From assembly GCA_024742875.1 (NCBI GenBank), contig JANSXP010000009.1:93178-157177 (forward strand): a DNA stretch of 64,000 nucleotides. Reading direction: 5' to 3'. Under the pieces are notes generated by a model, which saw nothing but the letters and a program-made list of their open reading frames with translations, was not told where the DNA came from and did no database searches. This document shows, piece by piece, positions 9,162 to 18,919 of the stretch. Numbering within the stretch: the stretch's first letter is position 1; every line of letters begins with the position of its first letter. The DNA comes from Planctomycetaceae bacterium. Its GTDB lineage: Bacteria > Planctomycetota > Planctomycetia > Planctomycetales > Planctomycetaceae. The position numbers and the translations under genes were made by a program.

Positions 9162-11756
9162 ATGAGTCGCACACCTGCATTCCCTCCGGCATTCCAAACG
9201 GCCCCCCCAAAGGCAAGCCCCAGGGCATCCCTGTCCTTAGCCGTGGTCGCGGTGCCTGCTCTGCTTGCCGTGACGGCTATGCTGCCAGCCTGCTCCGCTG
9301 ACGAGTCCGCCAGGCATGACTTCACGAAGCAACAGATCACCATGTTTCGGGAGCAGGTGCTGCCGATCCTGGAAGACAACTGCCTGAAGTGTCATTCCGG
9401 AGAGCATCCCAAAGGCGAACTCAACATGACAACGCGGGAGGGCTTTCTGAAGGGAGGCGAGTCAGGCCCAGCCGTCGACCTTGAGAATCACGAAGACAGC
9501 TACGTCATCAATGCGGTCCGCTACGAAGGTCTGGACATGCCTCCTTCCGGCCCGCTGTCTCCGCAAAACGTGAAGATCATTGAAAGCTGGGTCCAACAGG
9601 GACTGCCGTGGCCGGCGGACCTGCATGAAATTGAATTCGAGGCGGAAGCCGGTCCACCGCAGGTCACGGCAGAGAACAGGCAATTCTGGTCCTTTCAACC
9701 AGTCAGAGACGTTGCCGTACCTGATGTCGAAAACGCAGGCCATAACGCCATCGACGCCTTCATCCGCCACAGGCTGAGCGATCGCGGACTCACGGTGTCC
9801 CCTCCGGCCGCGCCCGAGGAACTTGTCCGCCGCATGCATTACGACCTGCTGGGGCTGCCACCGTCTCCCGAATTTGTGGCAGCGTGGTCGAAGAAAATCG
9901 ACGCGGGAGGAACGCTCGATCAACAGGCTGTCGCCGCTCTCACAGACGAATTACTCGCGTCACCTCACTATGGAGAGCAGTGGGGCCGGCACTGGCTGGA
10001 CCTGGTCCGGTATGCTGAAACGAACAGCTATGAACGAGACGGCGCCAAACCGCACGTGTGGCGGTATCGCGATTATGTCATTGACGCCTTCAACTCCGAC
10101 AAGCCTTATTCGCAGTTCATTATCGAGCAGCTGGCCGGAGACGAGCTGGATGAGGTCACAGCCGATTCCATGGTCGCGACAGGTTTCTACCGACTGGGAC
10201 GCTGGGATGATGAACCCGCGGACCCCGCGCTGGCCTTTTACGACGACATTGATGACATCGTCACCACGACCTCACAGACATTTCTGGGACTGACGGTCAA
10301 CTGCGCCCGCTGCCATGACCATAAAATCGACCCCATTCCACAGCGCGACTATTACCGCATGGTGGCCTTCTTCCGCAATGTGCGACGGTACGGCGTCCGC
10401 GGACATGATTCCGTGCTCGACGCATCGGTGGCAGAAATCGATCGCCCGGCCGACGCGAAAGTCTATGAAGCCGCCATGACCCGCTACAACAATGACACGC
10501 GGGATGCCAAAGACCGAATGGCGAAGATCGAAAAGCTCGTCTGGGACGACCTGCAGGAAGTCGAAAAAGAAGACTTCCAGTATGACATGAACAAACTGCC
10601 AATTCTGCAAAAGCGAGTGGGCACTTTGCTGAACGACCGGCAGTTCAACAACTTCCGCAACCAGTTTAATCGCCTGAAGCAGCTGCAATCGAAAAAGCCC
10701 ACCGGTCTGGCCTCAGCACTTTGCGTGAAGGAGGACATCCGAGGCAACAAGCCAACTCACATCCTGACTCGCGGCAACCCTCACGCGGCCGCTGAAGAGG
10801 TCACTCCCGGATTCCCAGCGATTCTCTCGCCCCCGAAGCCGGTGATTCCCCAACCAGCCGATGGCGCGAAGACTTCCGGGCGGCGACGGGTTCTGGCCGA
10901 ATGGATCGCCAGTGGCGACAATCCGCTGACGGCAAGAGTGATGGTGAATCGAATCTGGCAATTTCACTTCGGCCGCGGGATCGTCCGAACCTCCAGCGAC
11001 TTCGGCTTTCAGGGCACAAAGCCCACTCATCCGAAACTGCTCGACTGGCTGGCGGCAGAATTTGTGAAAAGCGGATGGTCTGTGAAAGCCATGCATCGTC
11101 TGATCATGTCCTCAGCCGCATACCAGATGTCATCCCGGCCCAGCGAACAGGCATGGGCCGTCGACCCGACCAATAACCTGTTCTGGCGTTTTGATATGCG
11201 ACGGCTGTCTGCTGAAGAGGTCCGCGACACCATTCTGTGGGTCAACAACACGCTGAACAGCGAAAAAATGTACGGTCCCAGCATCTACACGGACATCCCC
11301 GACGCGGTGAAGGCCGGGCAGTCGCGACCTGGGTCCGGCTGGGGGCGATCTTCGCCTGAGGACGAAACGCGACGCAGCATTTACATCCACGTCAAGCGTT
11401 CGCTGCTGGACCCGCTGATCGAGAGCTTCGACTTCGCAGATACCGACCAGACATGTCCCGTGCGGTTCGTCACGACGCAGCCTACGCAGGCGCTGAGCAT
11501 GATGAACAGTGAATTCATCCTGCAGCAGGCGGAGAAATTTGCAGCGTATGTGGCGACCGAACAAACGGACGGTGCCGCTCAGGTGCAGTTCGCCCTCGCG
11601 CGAGCCATGCAGCGGCAGCCAACGAATACGGAGATCCAGCGTGGACTCGACCTGATTGCGTCGCTGAAAGAAAACGATGGCATGAACCATCAGGACGCCC
11701 TGAAGTATCTCTGTCTGGTCGCGTTGAATCTGAACGAACTGATGTACCTCGACTAA
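9162..11756 (+). CDS. PSD1 planctomycete cytochrome protein (PSCyt1-DUF1549-DUF1553)
   Basis: A lipoprotein of 864 residues; the long n-region and hydrophobic segment end in the lipobox LPACS (about 41-45). A heme-binding CLKCH lies at about 74-78 inside the planctomycete-type cytochrome c domain (ILEDNCLKCHSG, DMPPSGPLS). DUF1549 follows (about 195-390: EELVRRMHYDLLGLPPSPEF, WGRHWLDLVRYAETNSYERD) and ends with a second heme motif CARCHDH near 381. DUF1553 occupies the C-terminal third (NPLTARVMVNRIWQFHFGRG, PTHPKLLDWLAAEFVKSGWS). These proteins are abundant in planctomycetes and are usually paired with DUF1501 proteins, as here. Their function is unproven; redox-linked attack on complex polysaccharide is a common suggestion. 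Confidence 0.95.
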   Translation: MSRTPAFPPAFQTAPPKASPRASLSLAVVAVPALLAVTAMLPACSADESARHDFTKQQITMFREQVLPILEDNCLKCHSGEHPKGELNMTTREGFLKGGESGPAVDLENHEDSYVINAVRYEGLDMPPSGPLSPQNVKIIESWVQQGLPWPADLHEIEFEAEAGPPQVTAENRQFWSFQPVRDVAVPDVENAGHNAIDAFIRHRLSDRGLTVSPPAAPEELVRRMHYDLLGLPPSPEFVAAWSKKIDAGGTLDQQAVAALTDELLASPHYGEQWGRHWLDLVRYAETNSYERDGAKPHVWRYRDYVIDAFNSDKPYSQFIIEQLAGDELDEVTADSMVATGFYRLGRWDDEPADPALAFYDDIDDIVTTTSQTFLGLTVNCARCHDHKIDPIPQRDYYRMVAFFRNVRRYGVRGHDSVLDASVAEIDRPADAKVYEAAMTRYNNDTRDAKDRMAKIEKLVWDDLQEVEKEDFQYDMNKLPILQKRVGTLLNDRQFNNFRNQFNRLKQLQSKKPTGLASALCVKEDIRGNKPTHILTRGNPHAAAEEVTPGFPAILSPPKPVIPQPADGAKTSGRRRVLAEWIASGDNPLTARVMVNRIWQFHFGRGIVRTSSDFGFQGTKPTHPKLLDWLAAEFVKSGWSVKAMHRLIMSSAAYQMSSRPSEQAWAVDPTNNLFWRFDMRRLSAEEVRDTILWVNNTLNSEKMYGPSIYTDIPDAVKAGQSRPGSGWGRSSPEDETRRSIYIHVKRSLLDPLIESFDFADTDQTCPVRFVTTQPTQALSMMNSEFILQQAEKFAAYVATEQTDGAAQVQFALARAMQRQPTNTEIQRGLDLIASLKENDGMNHQDALKYLCLVALNLNELMYLD

Positions 11757-11840
11757 TCCCGCCCGTGATGTAACTCCACTCATCCGCCCCACACACCCGT
11801 CCCCGCACTAACACGCTGACCGTGTATCAGGAACTGACAT

Positions 11841-13304
11841 ATGACAACTCCCCGAAACTTCTGCGGCCGCACCCGACGCGAAATGCTCTGGCAGGCCGGC
11901 GCTGGATTCACCGGCCTTGGCCTGACGGCTTTGCTGGATCAGGACGGATTTCTTAACGGCCAGACGGTCGCAGCCGACGGCCAGACGGAATGGTCGAACC
12001 CGCTCGCGCCAAAGCAGCCGCATTTCCCCGCCAAAGCAAAGAACATCATTTTCTTTTATTGCTACGGGGGCCCCAGCCATATCGACACGTTCGATTACAA
12101 GCCGGACATGTACGGCATGGATGGCAAGACCGTGGAGGTCAAAACATTCGGTCGCGGCGGACACAAGAACGTGGGCCGCATCGTAGAACCGCGATGGAAA
12201 TTCAATCAGTACGGTGAGTGCGGCAAATGGGTCAGCGATCTGTTTCCCAACCTGGCCACATGTGTGGATGACATCGCCTTCCTGCATTCGATGACAGCCG
12301 ATTCGCCCATTCACGGGTCGGCCATGCTGATGATGAATTCCGGCCGCGTGCTGAGCGGTCACCCGTGCCTGGGTTCCTGGGTGAACTACGGGCTGGGCAG
12401 TGTCAATCAGGACCTGCCGGGCTTTGTGGTGATGCTGGACCCTCGTGGGGGTCCCATCAGTGGATCCAAAAACTGGAGCAGCGGTTACATGCCGGCCACC
12501 TACCAGGCCACCGTGATGCGATCGAAGGGAGATCCAATTCTGGACCTGTCACCGCCCGCAGCACTTGCAGGTGGTGGACAGCGTCGGCTACTCGACACTC
12601 TGCGTGACTACAACAGGGACCACCAGCAATTGCGGTCCGACAATTCCAATCTGGCCGCTCGAATTGCGTCCTACGAACTGGCATACCGCATGCAGTCCGA
12701 GGCGCCGGAAGCGGTCGACATCAGCCAGGAGACTCAGGCCACACAGGATCTGTACGGCCTGAATGACCCGAAGTGTTCAAGTGTGGGGCGACAGTGCCTG
12801 CTGGCCAGACGACTGGTGGAACGTGGTGTCCGGATGGTGCAAATCTACTCCGGCGGTGCTCACAACGATGACAACTGGGACGCCCATGGCGATCTGGAGA
12901 ACAACCACAACCTGCACGCGGGCGAAACCGACAAGCCGCTGGCCGGACTGCTCAAAGACCTGAAGCAGCGCAACATGCTGGATGACACACTGATCGTCTG
13001 GGGCGGTGAGTTTGGCCGACAGCCCACCGCGGAGTACGCCAAAGGCAGCGGTCGCGACCACAACAGCTACGGATTCACGATGTGGATGGCGGGAGGCGGC
13101 ATCAAGGGTGGCACAAGTGTGGGGACAACCGACGAACTGGGCAGCCGCGCGGTGGACGACACGTTCCACGTCAAACACCTGCATGCCACCATCCTTCACC
13201 AGATGGGCATGGATCCCAATAAGCTGAGCTATTTCTTTGGCGGGCTGGACAATCGGCTGGTGGGAGTGGAAGGTGCCAGTCCAATCTGGTCTGTCATTTC
13301 CTGA
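11841..13304 (+). CDS. DUF1501 protein, Tat-exported
   Basis: 487 residues with a twin-arginine signal (TRREMLWQAGAGFTGLGL, about 12-30). The body is a sulfatase/alkaline-phosphatase-like DUF1501 domain: KNIIFFYCYGGPSHIDTFDYKP near 63, DDIAFLHSMTADSPIHGSAM near 135, and GGAHNDDNWDAHGDLENNH near 338. The tail contains IVWGGEFGRQPTAE and GRDHNSYGFTMWMAGGGIKGG, the usual C-terminal landmarks with likely metal-binding Asp/His residues. It follows the PSD1 gene by 84 bases, the pairing seen across planctomycete genomes, so the two products probably act together outside the cytoplasm. The substrate is not known. Confidence 0.95.
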   Translation: MTTPRNFCGRTRREMLWQAGAGFTGLGLTALLDQDGFLNGQTVAADGQTEWSNPLAPKQPHFPAKAKNIIFFYCYGGPSHIDTFDYKPDMYGMDGKTVEVKTFGRGGHKNVGRIVEPRWKFNQYGECGKWVSDLFPNLATCVDDIAFLHSMTADSPIHGSAMLMMNSGRVLSGHPCLGSWVNYGLGSVNQDLPGFVVMLDPRGGPISGSKNWSSGYMPATYQATVMRSKGDPILDLSPPAALAGGGQRRLLDTLRDYNRDHQQLRSDNSNLAARIASYELAYRMQSEAPEAVDISQETQATQDLYGLNDPKCSSVGRQCLLARRLVERGVRMVQIYSGGAHNDDNWDAHGDLENNHNLHAGETDKPLAGLLKDLKQRNMLDDTLIVWGGEFGRQPTAEYAKGSGRDHNSYGFTMWMAGGGIKGGTSVGTTDELGSRAVDDTFHVKHLHATILHQMGMDPNKLSYFFGGLDNRLVGVEGASPIWSVIS

Positions 13305-13321
13305 ATTCGTGCAGCAAACCC

Positions 13322-13843
13322 ATGAGTGAAGACTCATCGCCCCCAACCCCTGGGGCCGAGCACAACGCCCTGGAGCCATTTGAGGGCGTTTTTCGCGCGA
13401 CGGTCAGTATCTATACGGGCGATCCGGCCCCCTCCGTCACGGGCGGGCGTATGACCAACGTGTTTACTCTGGGCGGGCTGTTTCTGCAGCAGAGTTTTGT
13501 GGGGGACGTGGGCCCCGATGGCGTCTCCCGTTTTGAGGGGCGCGGCTACTGGGGCTTCAATCAGTCAACGGGACTTTATGAAGGCTTCTGGATCGATACC
13601 GCATCGTCCATCATGCAGACCGAAACCGGCAGCGTGGACGAAAGCGGAAAAATCTGGACGATGTCCGCCTCACTGCCACACCCCAATGGCGGACGCATCG
13701 ACAAACGCGCCATCATCACGCTGATTGATGAGCATCATCACACGATGGAGTCACTGATGTCGTTTGATGGCGGACCGGAACAGCGAACCATGTTTCTGGA
13801 CTACCAGCGGGAACTCGAGTCCGGCGGTGGTGAGCCAGACTGA
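13322..13843 (+). CDS. DUF1579 family protein
   Basis: 173 residues, no signal peptide. It shows the DUF1579 lipocalin-like pattern: an N-terminal FEGVFRATVSIYTGDPAPSV, then TNVFTLGGLFLQQSFVGDV, FEGRGYWGFNQSTGLYEGFW and a C-terminal IITLIDEHHHTMESLMSF. It starts 18 bases after the DUF1501 gene and is likely in the same transcript. DUF1579 proteins have no established biochemical role; the beta-barrel-like pattern suggests binding of a small ligand. The start ATG has no clear ribosome site, but an earlier start would overlap the previous gene. Confidence 0.88.
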   Translation: MSEDSSPPTPGAEHNALEPFEGVFRATVSIYTGDPAPSVTGGRMTNVFTLGGLFLQQSFVGDVGPDGVSRFEGRGYWGFNQSTGLYEGFWIDTASSIMQTETGSVDESGKIWTMSASLPHPNGGRIDKRAIITLIDEHHHTMESLMSFDGGPEQRTMFLDYQRELESGGGEPD

Positions 13844-13911
13844 TCGCGAGCCGGATCAGATCGTGGGGAGTGTAACGCTCGGTGTGTGCAATCGTCAGCC
13901 AGCCGTGATCG

Positions 13912-13924
13912 TTAGGCGGCCTAA
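13912..13924. repeat. 13-base palindrome between convergent genes
   Basis: TTAGGCGGCCTAA is perfectly symmetric around one central base. It lies in the 124-base gap between the convergent DUF1579 and FtsQ-like genes. It is too short for a convincing terminator and has no T-run; significance is uncertain. Confidence 0.3.
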
Positions 13925-13967
13925 TGGGCACAAAATGACAGGTGAGTGGACGGCCGCCCTGACAAAA

Positions 13968-14906
13968 TCATTGCCGCGCGCTGGTGCCCCGTTCTTCGGC
14001 CAGCAGGCTGCGAGTCGTTCCCTGCCAGCCACGCACATCAATCAGAAACGGGGCCGGGGCGTCATCAAAGCCGTTGTAGCTGCGATGGTACTCGGCCATG
14101 CGTTCCAGTTTCTGAGCGACTGTCAATTCTGCCGGATAGTCCGTGCTGGGCGCTCGGCCCCAGACAATCTGCGACCCGCCGGATGTCTCCAGACGATACT
14201 GCAGCTCCGCAACCTCGGTGTTCACTCCAGAGGGCGCGATAATGGCCTTGAGCCCAAGCGCCTTCCACCAGGAAGCCTGCTCGCCGTCTGACATGGTCAG
14301 CACGCCCGCCAGTTCAGCGGCCCCTGCAACCGCCGGGTCGCCCCAGGGTTCGCCCCGACGAATGGGAATACTGGTCACGTTGGTCACGTGCGGATACCGA
14401 TCGATATCGGCGCGATTGAAGTCGCTTGTGGGCAGAAGAACACCATGGCGATCAACCGGCAGATAGCCGCCGCTCACCAGCTTCACCATGGCGACCGGTT
14501 CCCGATAAACGACTTCCACGCTGACGCGCGCCGGGTAGGACTTGGTGACTTTCACCAGCCGTTCAATCCAGGGGTACGTGTGAAAGGCAAGGGCCACCTT
14601 TTCACTCAGACGGGGATCCTGCAGTGAGAGTGTGTCTCCAAACTCGGCGCGCTGAAACACGCGTTCCACCAGATCTTCCGGCACCCAGCGAGGCGGTGGG
14701 GTGATGGAGATTTGCTCCACACCAACCGCGTATTCCGGTCGGACTTCCAGAGACGGCAGTTGTTCCCTGAAGGTAGGCCAGCACAGCCAGACGGTCGCCA
14801 CGGCAGCCGCAAGGCACAGCGGCAGCGGCTGGAACAGCACAGATTTGACGCGCTGTGCCCAGGACCGCTTCCTGGTCGACTTTCGGCGTGTTGTGGATTT
14901 GGCCAT
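13968..14906 (-). CDS. FtsQ/DivIB-like POTRA-domain membrane protein
   Basis: 312 residues. A basic N-terminus (about 1-27, many Arg/Lys) precedes a single membrane helix (about 28-45, PLPLCLAAAVATVWLCW), giving type II topology. A POTRA-like segment follows: VEQISITPPPRWVPEDLVER, then SEKVALAFHTYPWIERLVKV and YPARVSVEVVYREPVAMVK, continuing into GGYLPVDRHGVLLP. This order (anchor, POTRA, then a beta domain with the VDxxGVLLP motif) is the layout of FtsQ/DivIB, which links the divisome across the membrane. Overall identity to characterised FtsQ looks low. It stands alone, not in a dcw cluster, 395 bases downstream of trpS. It could instead be another POTRA-bearing envelope protein. Confidence 0.65.
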   Translation of the reverse strand: MAKSTTRRKSTRKRSWAQRVKSVLFQPLPLCLAAAVATVWLCWPTFREQLPSLEVRPEYAVGVEQISITPPPRWVPEDLVERVFQRAEFGDTLSLQDPRLSEKVALAFHTYPWIERLVKVTKSYPARVSVEVVYREPVAMVKLVSGGYLPVDRHGVLLPTSDFNRADIDRYPHVTNVTSIPIRRGEPWGDPAVAGAAELAGVLTMSDGEQASWWKALGLKAIIAPSGVNTEVAELQYRLETSGGSQIVWGRAPSTDYPAELTVAQKLERMAEYHRSYNGFDDAPAPFLIDVRGWQGTTRSLLAEERGTSARQ

Positions 14907-15301
14907 GGGATCAGGATTGCTGCGAACCGCGCAAGGTCAATACTCTAAATTTCGGCATCCGGGCCACGTCACTGAGTCAAATGCGGCCGTTGCGGATCGA
15001 ATTGCAAATGCCGCTCGAACCCGTTTTACGGCAACGGGATCCGACGTTGTAAATTTGACATACCACTGGAACATTGGCGGCAAAATCAACCGCGAAGCCG
15101 GGTCCCAGGTCCGCAAAGGGGCAGCCCCCAATGGTCGTGCGGGTTAGGTAAACCTGAAGGTCATCATGCGACGATCGACAGGCAGGTCCCACTCGACACT
15201 CGCAGAGCGACAGCAAACAGACGTGTGGGCGCTGGAATGGCCTGTCCCCCGCGTTCAGTGGCGGTCCACCAAACAAAATCGGAACGGGCGATAGCTGCGC
15301 G
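14907..15301. other. Intergenic gap, no gene seen
   Basis: 395 bases separate the FtsQ-like gene from the end of trpS. Frames here give random-looking proteins. No hairpin with a T-run and no tRNA cloverleaf was recognised. The promoter of the FtsQ-like gene should be here. Confidence 0.45.
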
Positions 15302-16285
<984 letters not shown>

Positions 16286-16354
16286 GGTGTTGTCTTCTGT
16301 CAGAGTCGTTGGAGGGGGATCTACGGCGGCAGCAGTCCGCATCCACCTGGGTTT

Positions 16355-17278
16355 TCAGTTGCCGCGATCGGGTAGCGTAAGAGTGCCGACCAGCTCGCTG
16401 ATCTGCGAAACCCCTTCCTGCTGCAGCACGTCAGTGAGTTCTGTCACCAGTTGAGATGACAACTGCGGGTTGTAGAAGTTCGCCGTCCCAATTTGCACGG
16501 CCGAAGCGCCCGCCACAAGAAACTCCATCACGTCGTCCAGACACTGGATTCCACCGATGCCGATGATCGGGATATCCACCGCCTGCGCCACCTGCCACAC
16601 GATTCGCAGTGCCAGCGGCTTGATGGCCGGTCCACTCAGTCCGCCCAGAACGTTTCCCAGGACAGGCTGACGCTTTTTCCAGTCGATGGCCATTCCCTGA
16701 AACGTATTAATCAAAGAGACCGCATCGGCGCCGGCATCCGCGACTGCCTGAGCAATAGGAATCACACTTGTGACGTTGGGGGTCAACTTGGCAATCACGG
16801 GCAGCGGTCCCGCACTGCAGACCGTTCGCACCACATCAGCGGCAAGTTCCGGATTGGTTCCAAAGTCGACACCCCCGGAAACGTTGGGGCACGAAATATT
16901 CAGTTCCACCGCAGCGACCCCCTCGGCCGCATTGAGGACCTGAGCCATACGGAGAAATTCGTCATTGGTCTTCGCAGCGATGTTGACGATCACCGCGGTG
17001 CCCAGACTGGCCAGGTAAGGCAGTTTCTCCGCGACAAACTGATCAAACCCATCGTTGTCCAGGCCGATGGAATTTAACATTCCGCTGGCCGTTTCCACGG
17101 TTCTCGGCGGCGGATTGCCCGCACGGGGAGCGGGCGTCACGGTCTTGGGAATGATTCCGCCAAGTGCGGGGAAGTCGACATACGCCGTCATTTCCCGCGC
17201 ATAACCAAACGTGCCGGAGGCCACGAGAATCGGGTTGTTCAGCGACAGTCGCCGGAGCTTGACGGACAGTGGATTCAT
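16355..17278 (-). CDS. pyrD: Dihydroorotate dehydrogenase, class 1B catalytic subunit
   Basis: 307 residues from the ATG at 17278, where the typical class 1B N-terminus begins ([26 protein letters not shown]). The FMN-binding TIM barrel shows [16 protein letters not shown], the substrate-loop region [12 protein letters not shown] with the class 1 catalytic Cys, [21 protein letters not shown] and [26 protein letters not shown]. It oxidises dihydroorotate to orotate in pyrimidine synthesis. Class 1B enzymes normally work with the iron-sulfur flavoprotein PyrK, which is not beside it here. It lies downstream of the sigma-factor gene, separated by a strong hairpin, and upstream of trpS. Confidence 0.93.
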   Translation of the reverse strand: MNPLSVKLRRLSLNNPILVASGTFGYAREMTAYVDFPALGGIIPKTVTPAPRAGNPPPRTVETASGMLNSIGLDNDGFDQFVAEKLPYLASLGTAVIVNIAAKTNDEFLRMAQVLNAAEGVAAVELNISCPNVSGGVDFGTNPELAADVVRTVCSAGPLPVIAKLTPNVTSVIPIAQAVADAGADAVSLINTFQGMAIDWKKRQPVLGNVLGGLSGPAIKPLALRIVWQVAQAVDIPIIGIGGIQCLDDVMEFLVAGASAVQIGTANFYNPQLSSQLVTELTDVLQQEGVSQISELVGTLTLPDRGN

Positions 17279-17429
17279 GAAAGCGATCAGGGAGCGGTGC
17301 CAAAAAACGTTCGCCGCAGCATAGCAGCAATCCGCCGGACAATCACGGCGGCGCACCGCTGCATCAGTTTTTTCCCTCGGGCCAGCGTGACGAATGTGTC
17401 GGCTCGCGATTGTCGCTGCCAACGCAAAA

Positions 17430-17474
17430 CCCGAAGTGTCCAGCGGTCGTTGAACGACCGCCCGACACTTCGGG
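17430..17474 (-). terminator. Strong hairpin terminator after the sigma-factor gene
   Basis: A long inverted repeat: CCCGAAGTGTC (17430-17440) pairs perfectly with GACACTTCGGG (17464-17474), and inside it GCGGTCGT (17443-17450) pairs with ACGACCGC (17454-17461) around a TGA loop. On the minus strand the stem is followed by GTTTTGC, a short T-run. It lies 30 bases past the sigma-factor stop, the expected place for its terminator. Confidence 0.75.
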
Positions 17475-17503
17475 CTCGCGGTGGGTCATGGACACTGAAA
17501 CGA

Positions 17504-18283
17504 TCAGTCGCTGAATTCCGGGCGACGGCCGTTCAGCTGTTCCTTCAGGCGATTGACAATGCTGGAGTGCATCTGGCTGACCCGTGACTCGGACAGTCCC
17601 AGTGTGGTGCCGATTTCCTTCATCGTCAGCTCTTCGTAGTAATACAGGATGATGATCAGACGCTCGTTGCGATTCAGGCCTTTGGTGACCACCTTCATCA
17701 CATCCAGCTTCTGAATGCCGTTGGTGGGATCTTCGCCCTTGGCATCCTGCAGCACGTCGACTTCACGGACATCCTTATAGCTGTCTGTCTCGTACCATTT
17801 CTTATTCAGGCTGACCAGGCCGATGGCAGAGGCTTCGGATTTGTGCTTCTCAAATTCCTGGACCGACAGCCCCATTTCCAGGGCCAGTTCGCCGTCGGTG
17901 GGCGGCCGTCCGGTCTTGGCCAGAACGGCCTTCTTGGCCGCCTCCAGTTTGCTGGCCTTGCTCCGCACAAGACGCGGAACCCAGTCCATTGTCCGCAGTT
18001 CGTCCAGCATGGCCCCACGAATTCGCGGAACACAGTACGTTTCGAACTTCACGCCGCGATCCATATCGAACGCCTCGATGGCGTCCATCAGACCGAATAC
18101 TCCTGCGGACATCAGATCGTTAAGATCCACACCTTCCGGGAGCTTAGCCCAGACGCGCTCTGCGTTGTATTTCACAAGCGGCAGATATCGTTCCATCAGG
18201 CGATTACGCAGCATCTGGTCGGACTGGTCCTTCTTGAACGCAATCCATGTATCCAGAATGTCCTCGCTGATCTTGCTAGCCAT
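17504..18283 (-). CDS. fliA: FliA/WhiG-type alternative sigma factor
   Basis: 259 residues, the usual size of sigma-28. Region 2 is clear: NRLMERYLPLVKYNAERVWAKLP, VDLNDLMSAGVFGLMDAIEAFD (2.1-2.2) and GVKFETYCVPRIRGAMLDELR (2.3-2.4, with the RIRGAMLDELR typical of FliA). Region 3 follows (RSKASKLEAAKKAVLAKTG, GRPPTDGELALEMGLS). Region 4 has LNRNERLIIILYYYEELTMKEIGTTLGLSESRVSQMHSS with the helix-turn-helix for the -35 element. The ATG at 18283 has a strong ribosome site (GGAGGA). It should direct RNA polymerase to flagellar/chemotaxis or other dedicated promoters. No flagellar or anti-sigma gene is nearby, so the regulon cannot be read from context. Confidence 0.93.
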   Translation of the reverse strand: MASKISEDILDTWIAFKKDQSDQMLRNRLMERYLPLVKYNAERVWAKLPEGVDLNDLMSAGVFGLMDAIEAFDMDRGVKFETYCVPRIRGAMLDELRTMDWVPRLVRSKASKLEAAKKAVLAKTGRPPTDGELALEMGLSVQEFEKHKSEASAIGLVSLNKKWYETDSYKDVREVDVLQDAKGEDPTNGIQKLDVMKVVTKGLNRNERLIIILYYYEELTMKEIGTTLGLSESRVSQMHSSIVNRLKEQLNGRRPEFSD

Positions 18284-18919
18284 TCAATCCTCCATGACGA
18301 ACAGCGACGACTGCGAGGCCGCAACGCGCTGTAACGCACGTCATCGGTCTTTGCAGTCAGGTCGATCCAGTAAAACCACTACAAACAGCATTCGGACTTG
18401 CAGAAATCCGAAGTCAGCACACTTCCCGCAAAACATGCTGGAGGAGCGTTTGCCTGTGGGCGCGAATCGTCCCGTTCGTGTCCGAAATTTCCTCAGTATC
18501 TTTGTTCCAGACAGCCTCACGAATCCCGGTTGCCCAAGGGCCGCTGCGATCCCGCATGTGAGGTTTGCCGTCTCTCGAATGCTTCCTGGCGTTCGATCCA
18601 TTCAGGCTGACCCAAGGTCGTCCTGGCGAGCAACACTTACCTTCAATCGCTTCCTGCGTTGAACACAACTGTTGCTCGCGGGGGTTTGATACCGGTTCAA
18701 AAAAGTGGTCGCAAGACGGATGGAACCAACAAATTCCACCTTTTCTGCGACGCCGAATGGGTTCGGCACATTTAACCGGACACATGGGAGTGTGTCGGCA
18801 GAAAAGGGGGCAACACGTGTTTTCAGGCGTTCCAAACCGCCCTGCAAGATGCACAAATTGCAGGTAGAACCCCCGAGAGCCGCAGACAGCCGCGGGCTCC
18901 GTGTCCCCATCAGCGGTGA
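18284..18919. other. Intergenic stretch, no gene seen
   Basis: 636 bases between the sigma-factor gene and the isomerase gene on the same strand. Frames on both strands give random-looking, Cys- and Arg-rich products. One small perfect hairpin (GCCGAA-TGGG-TTCGGC, near 18750-18766) was seen. The sigma-factor promoter is expected here. Confidence 0.45.

Noticed and set aside
14960..15020. TTCGA-containing stretches suggesting tRNA T-loops
   Set aside because: The flanking five-base stems do not pair and no cloverleaf can be drawn.
18414..18854. Minus-strand frame of 146 codons in the gap before the sigma-factor gene
   Set aside because: Cys/Arg-rich random composition and no ribosome site.
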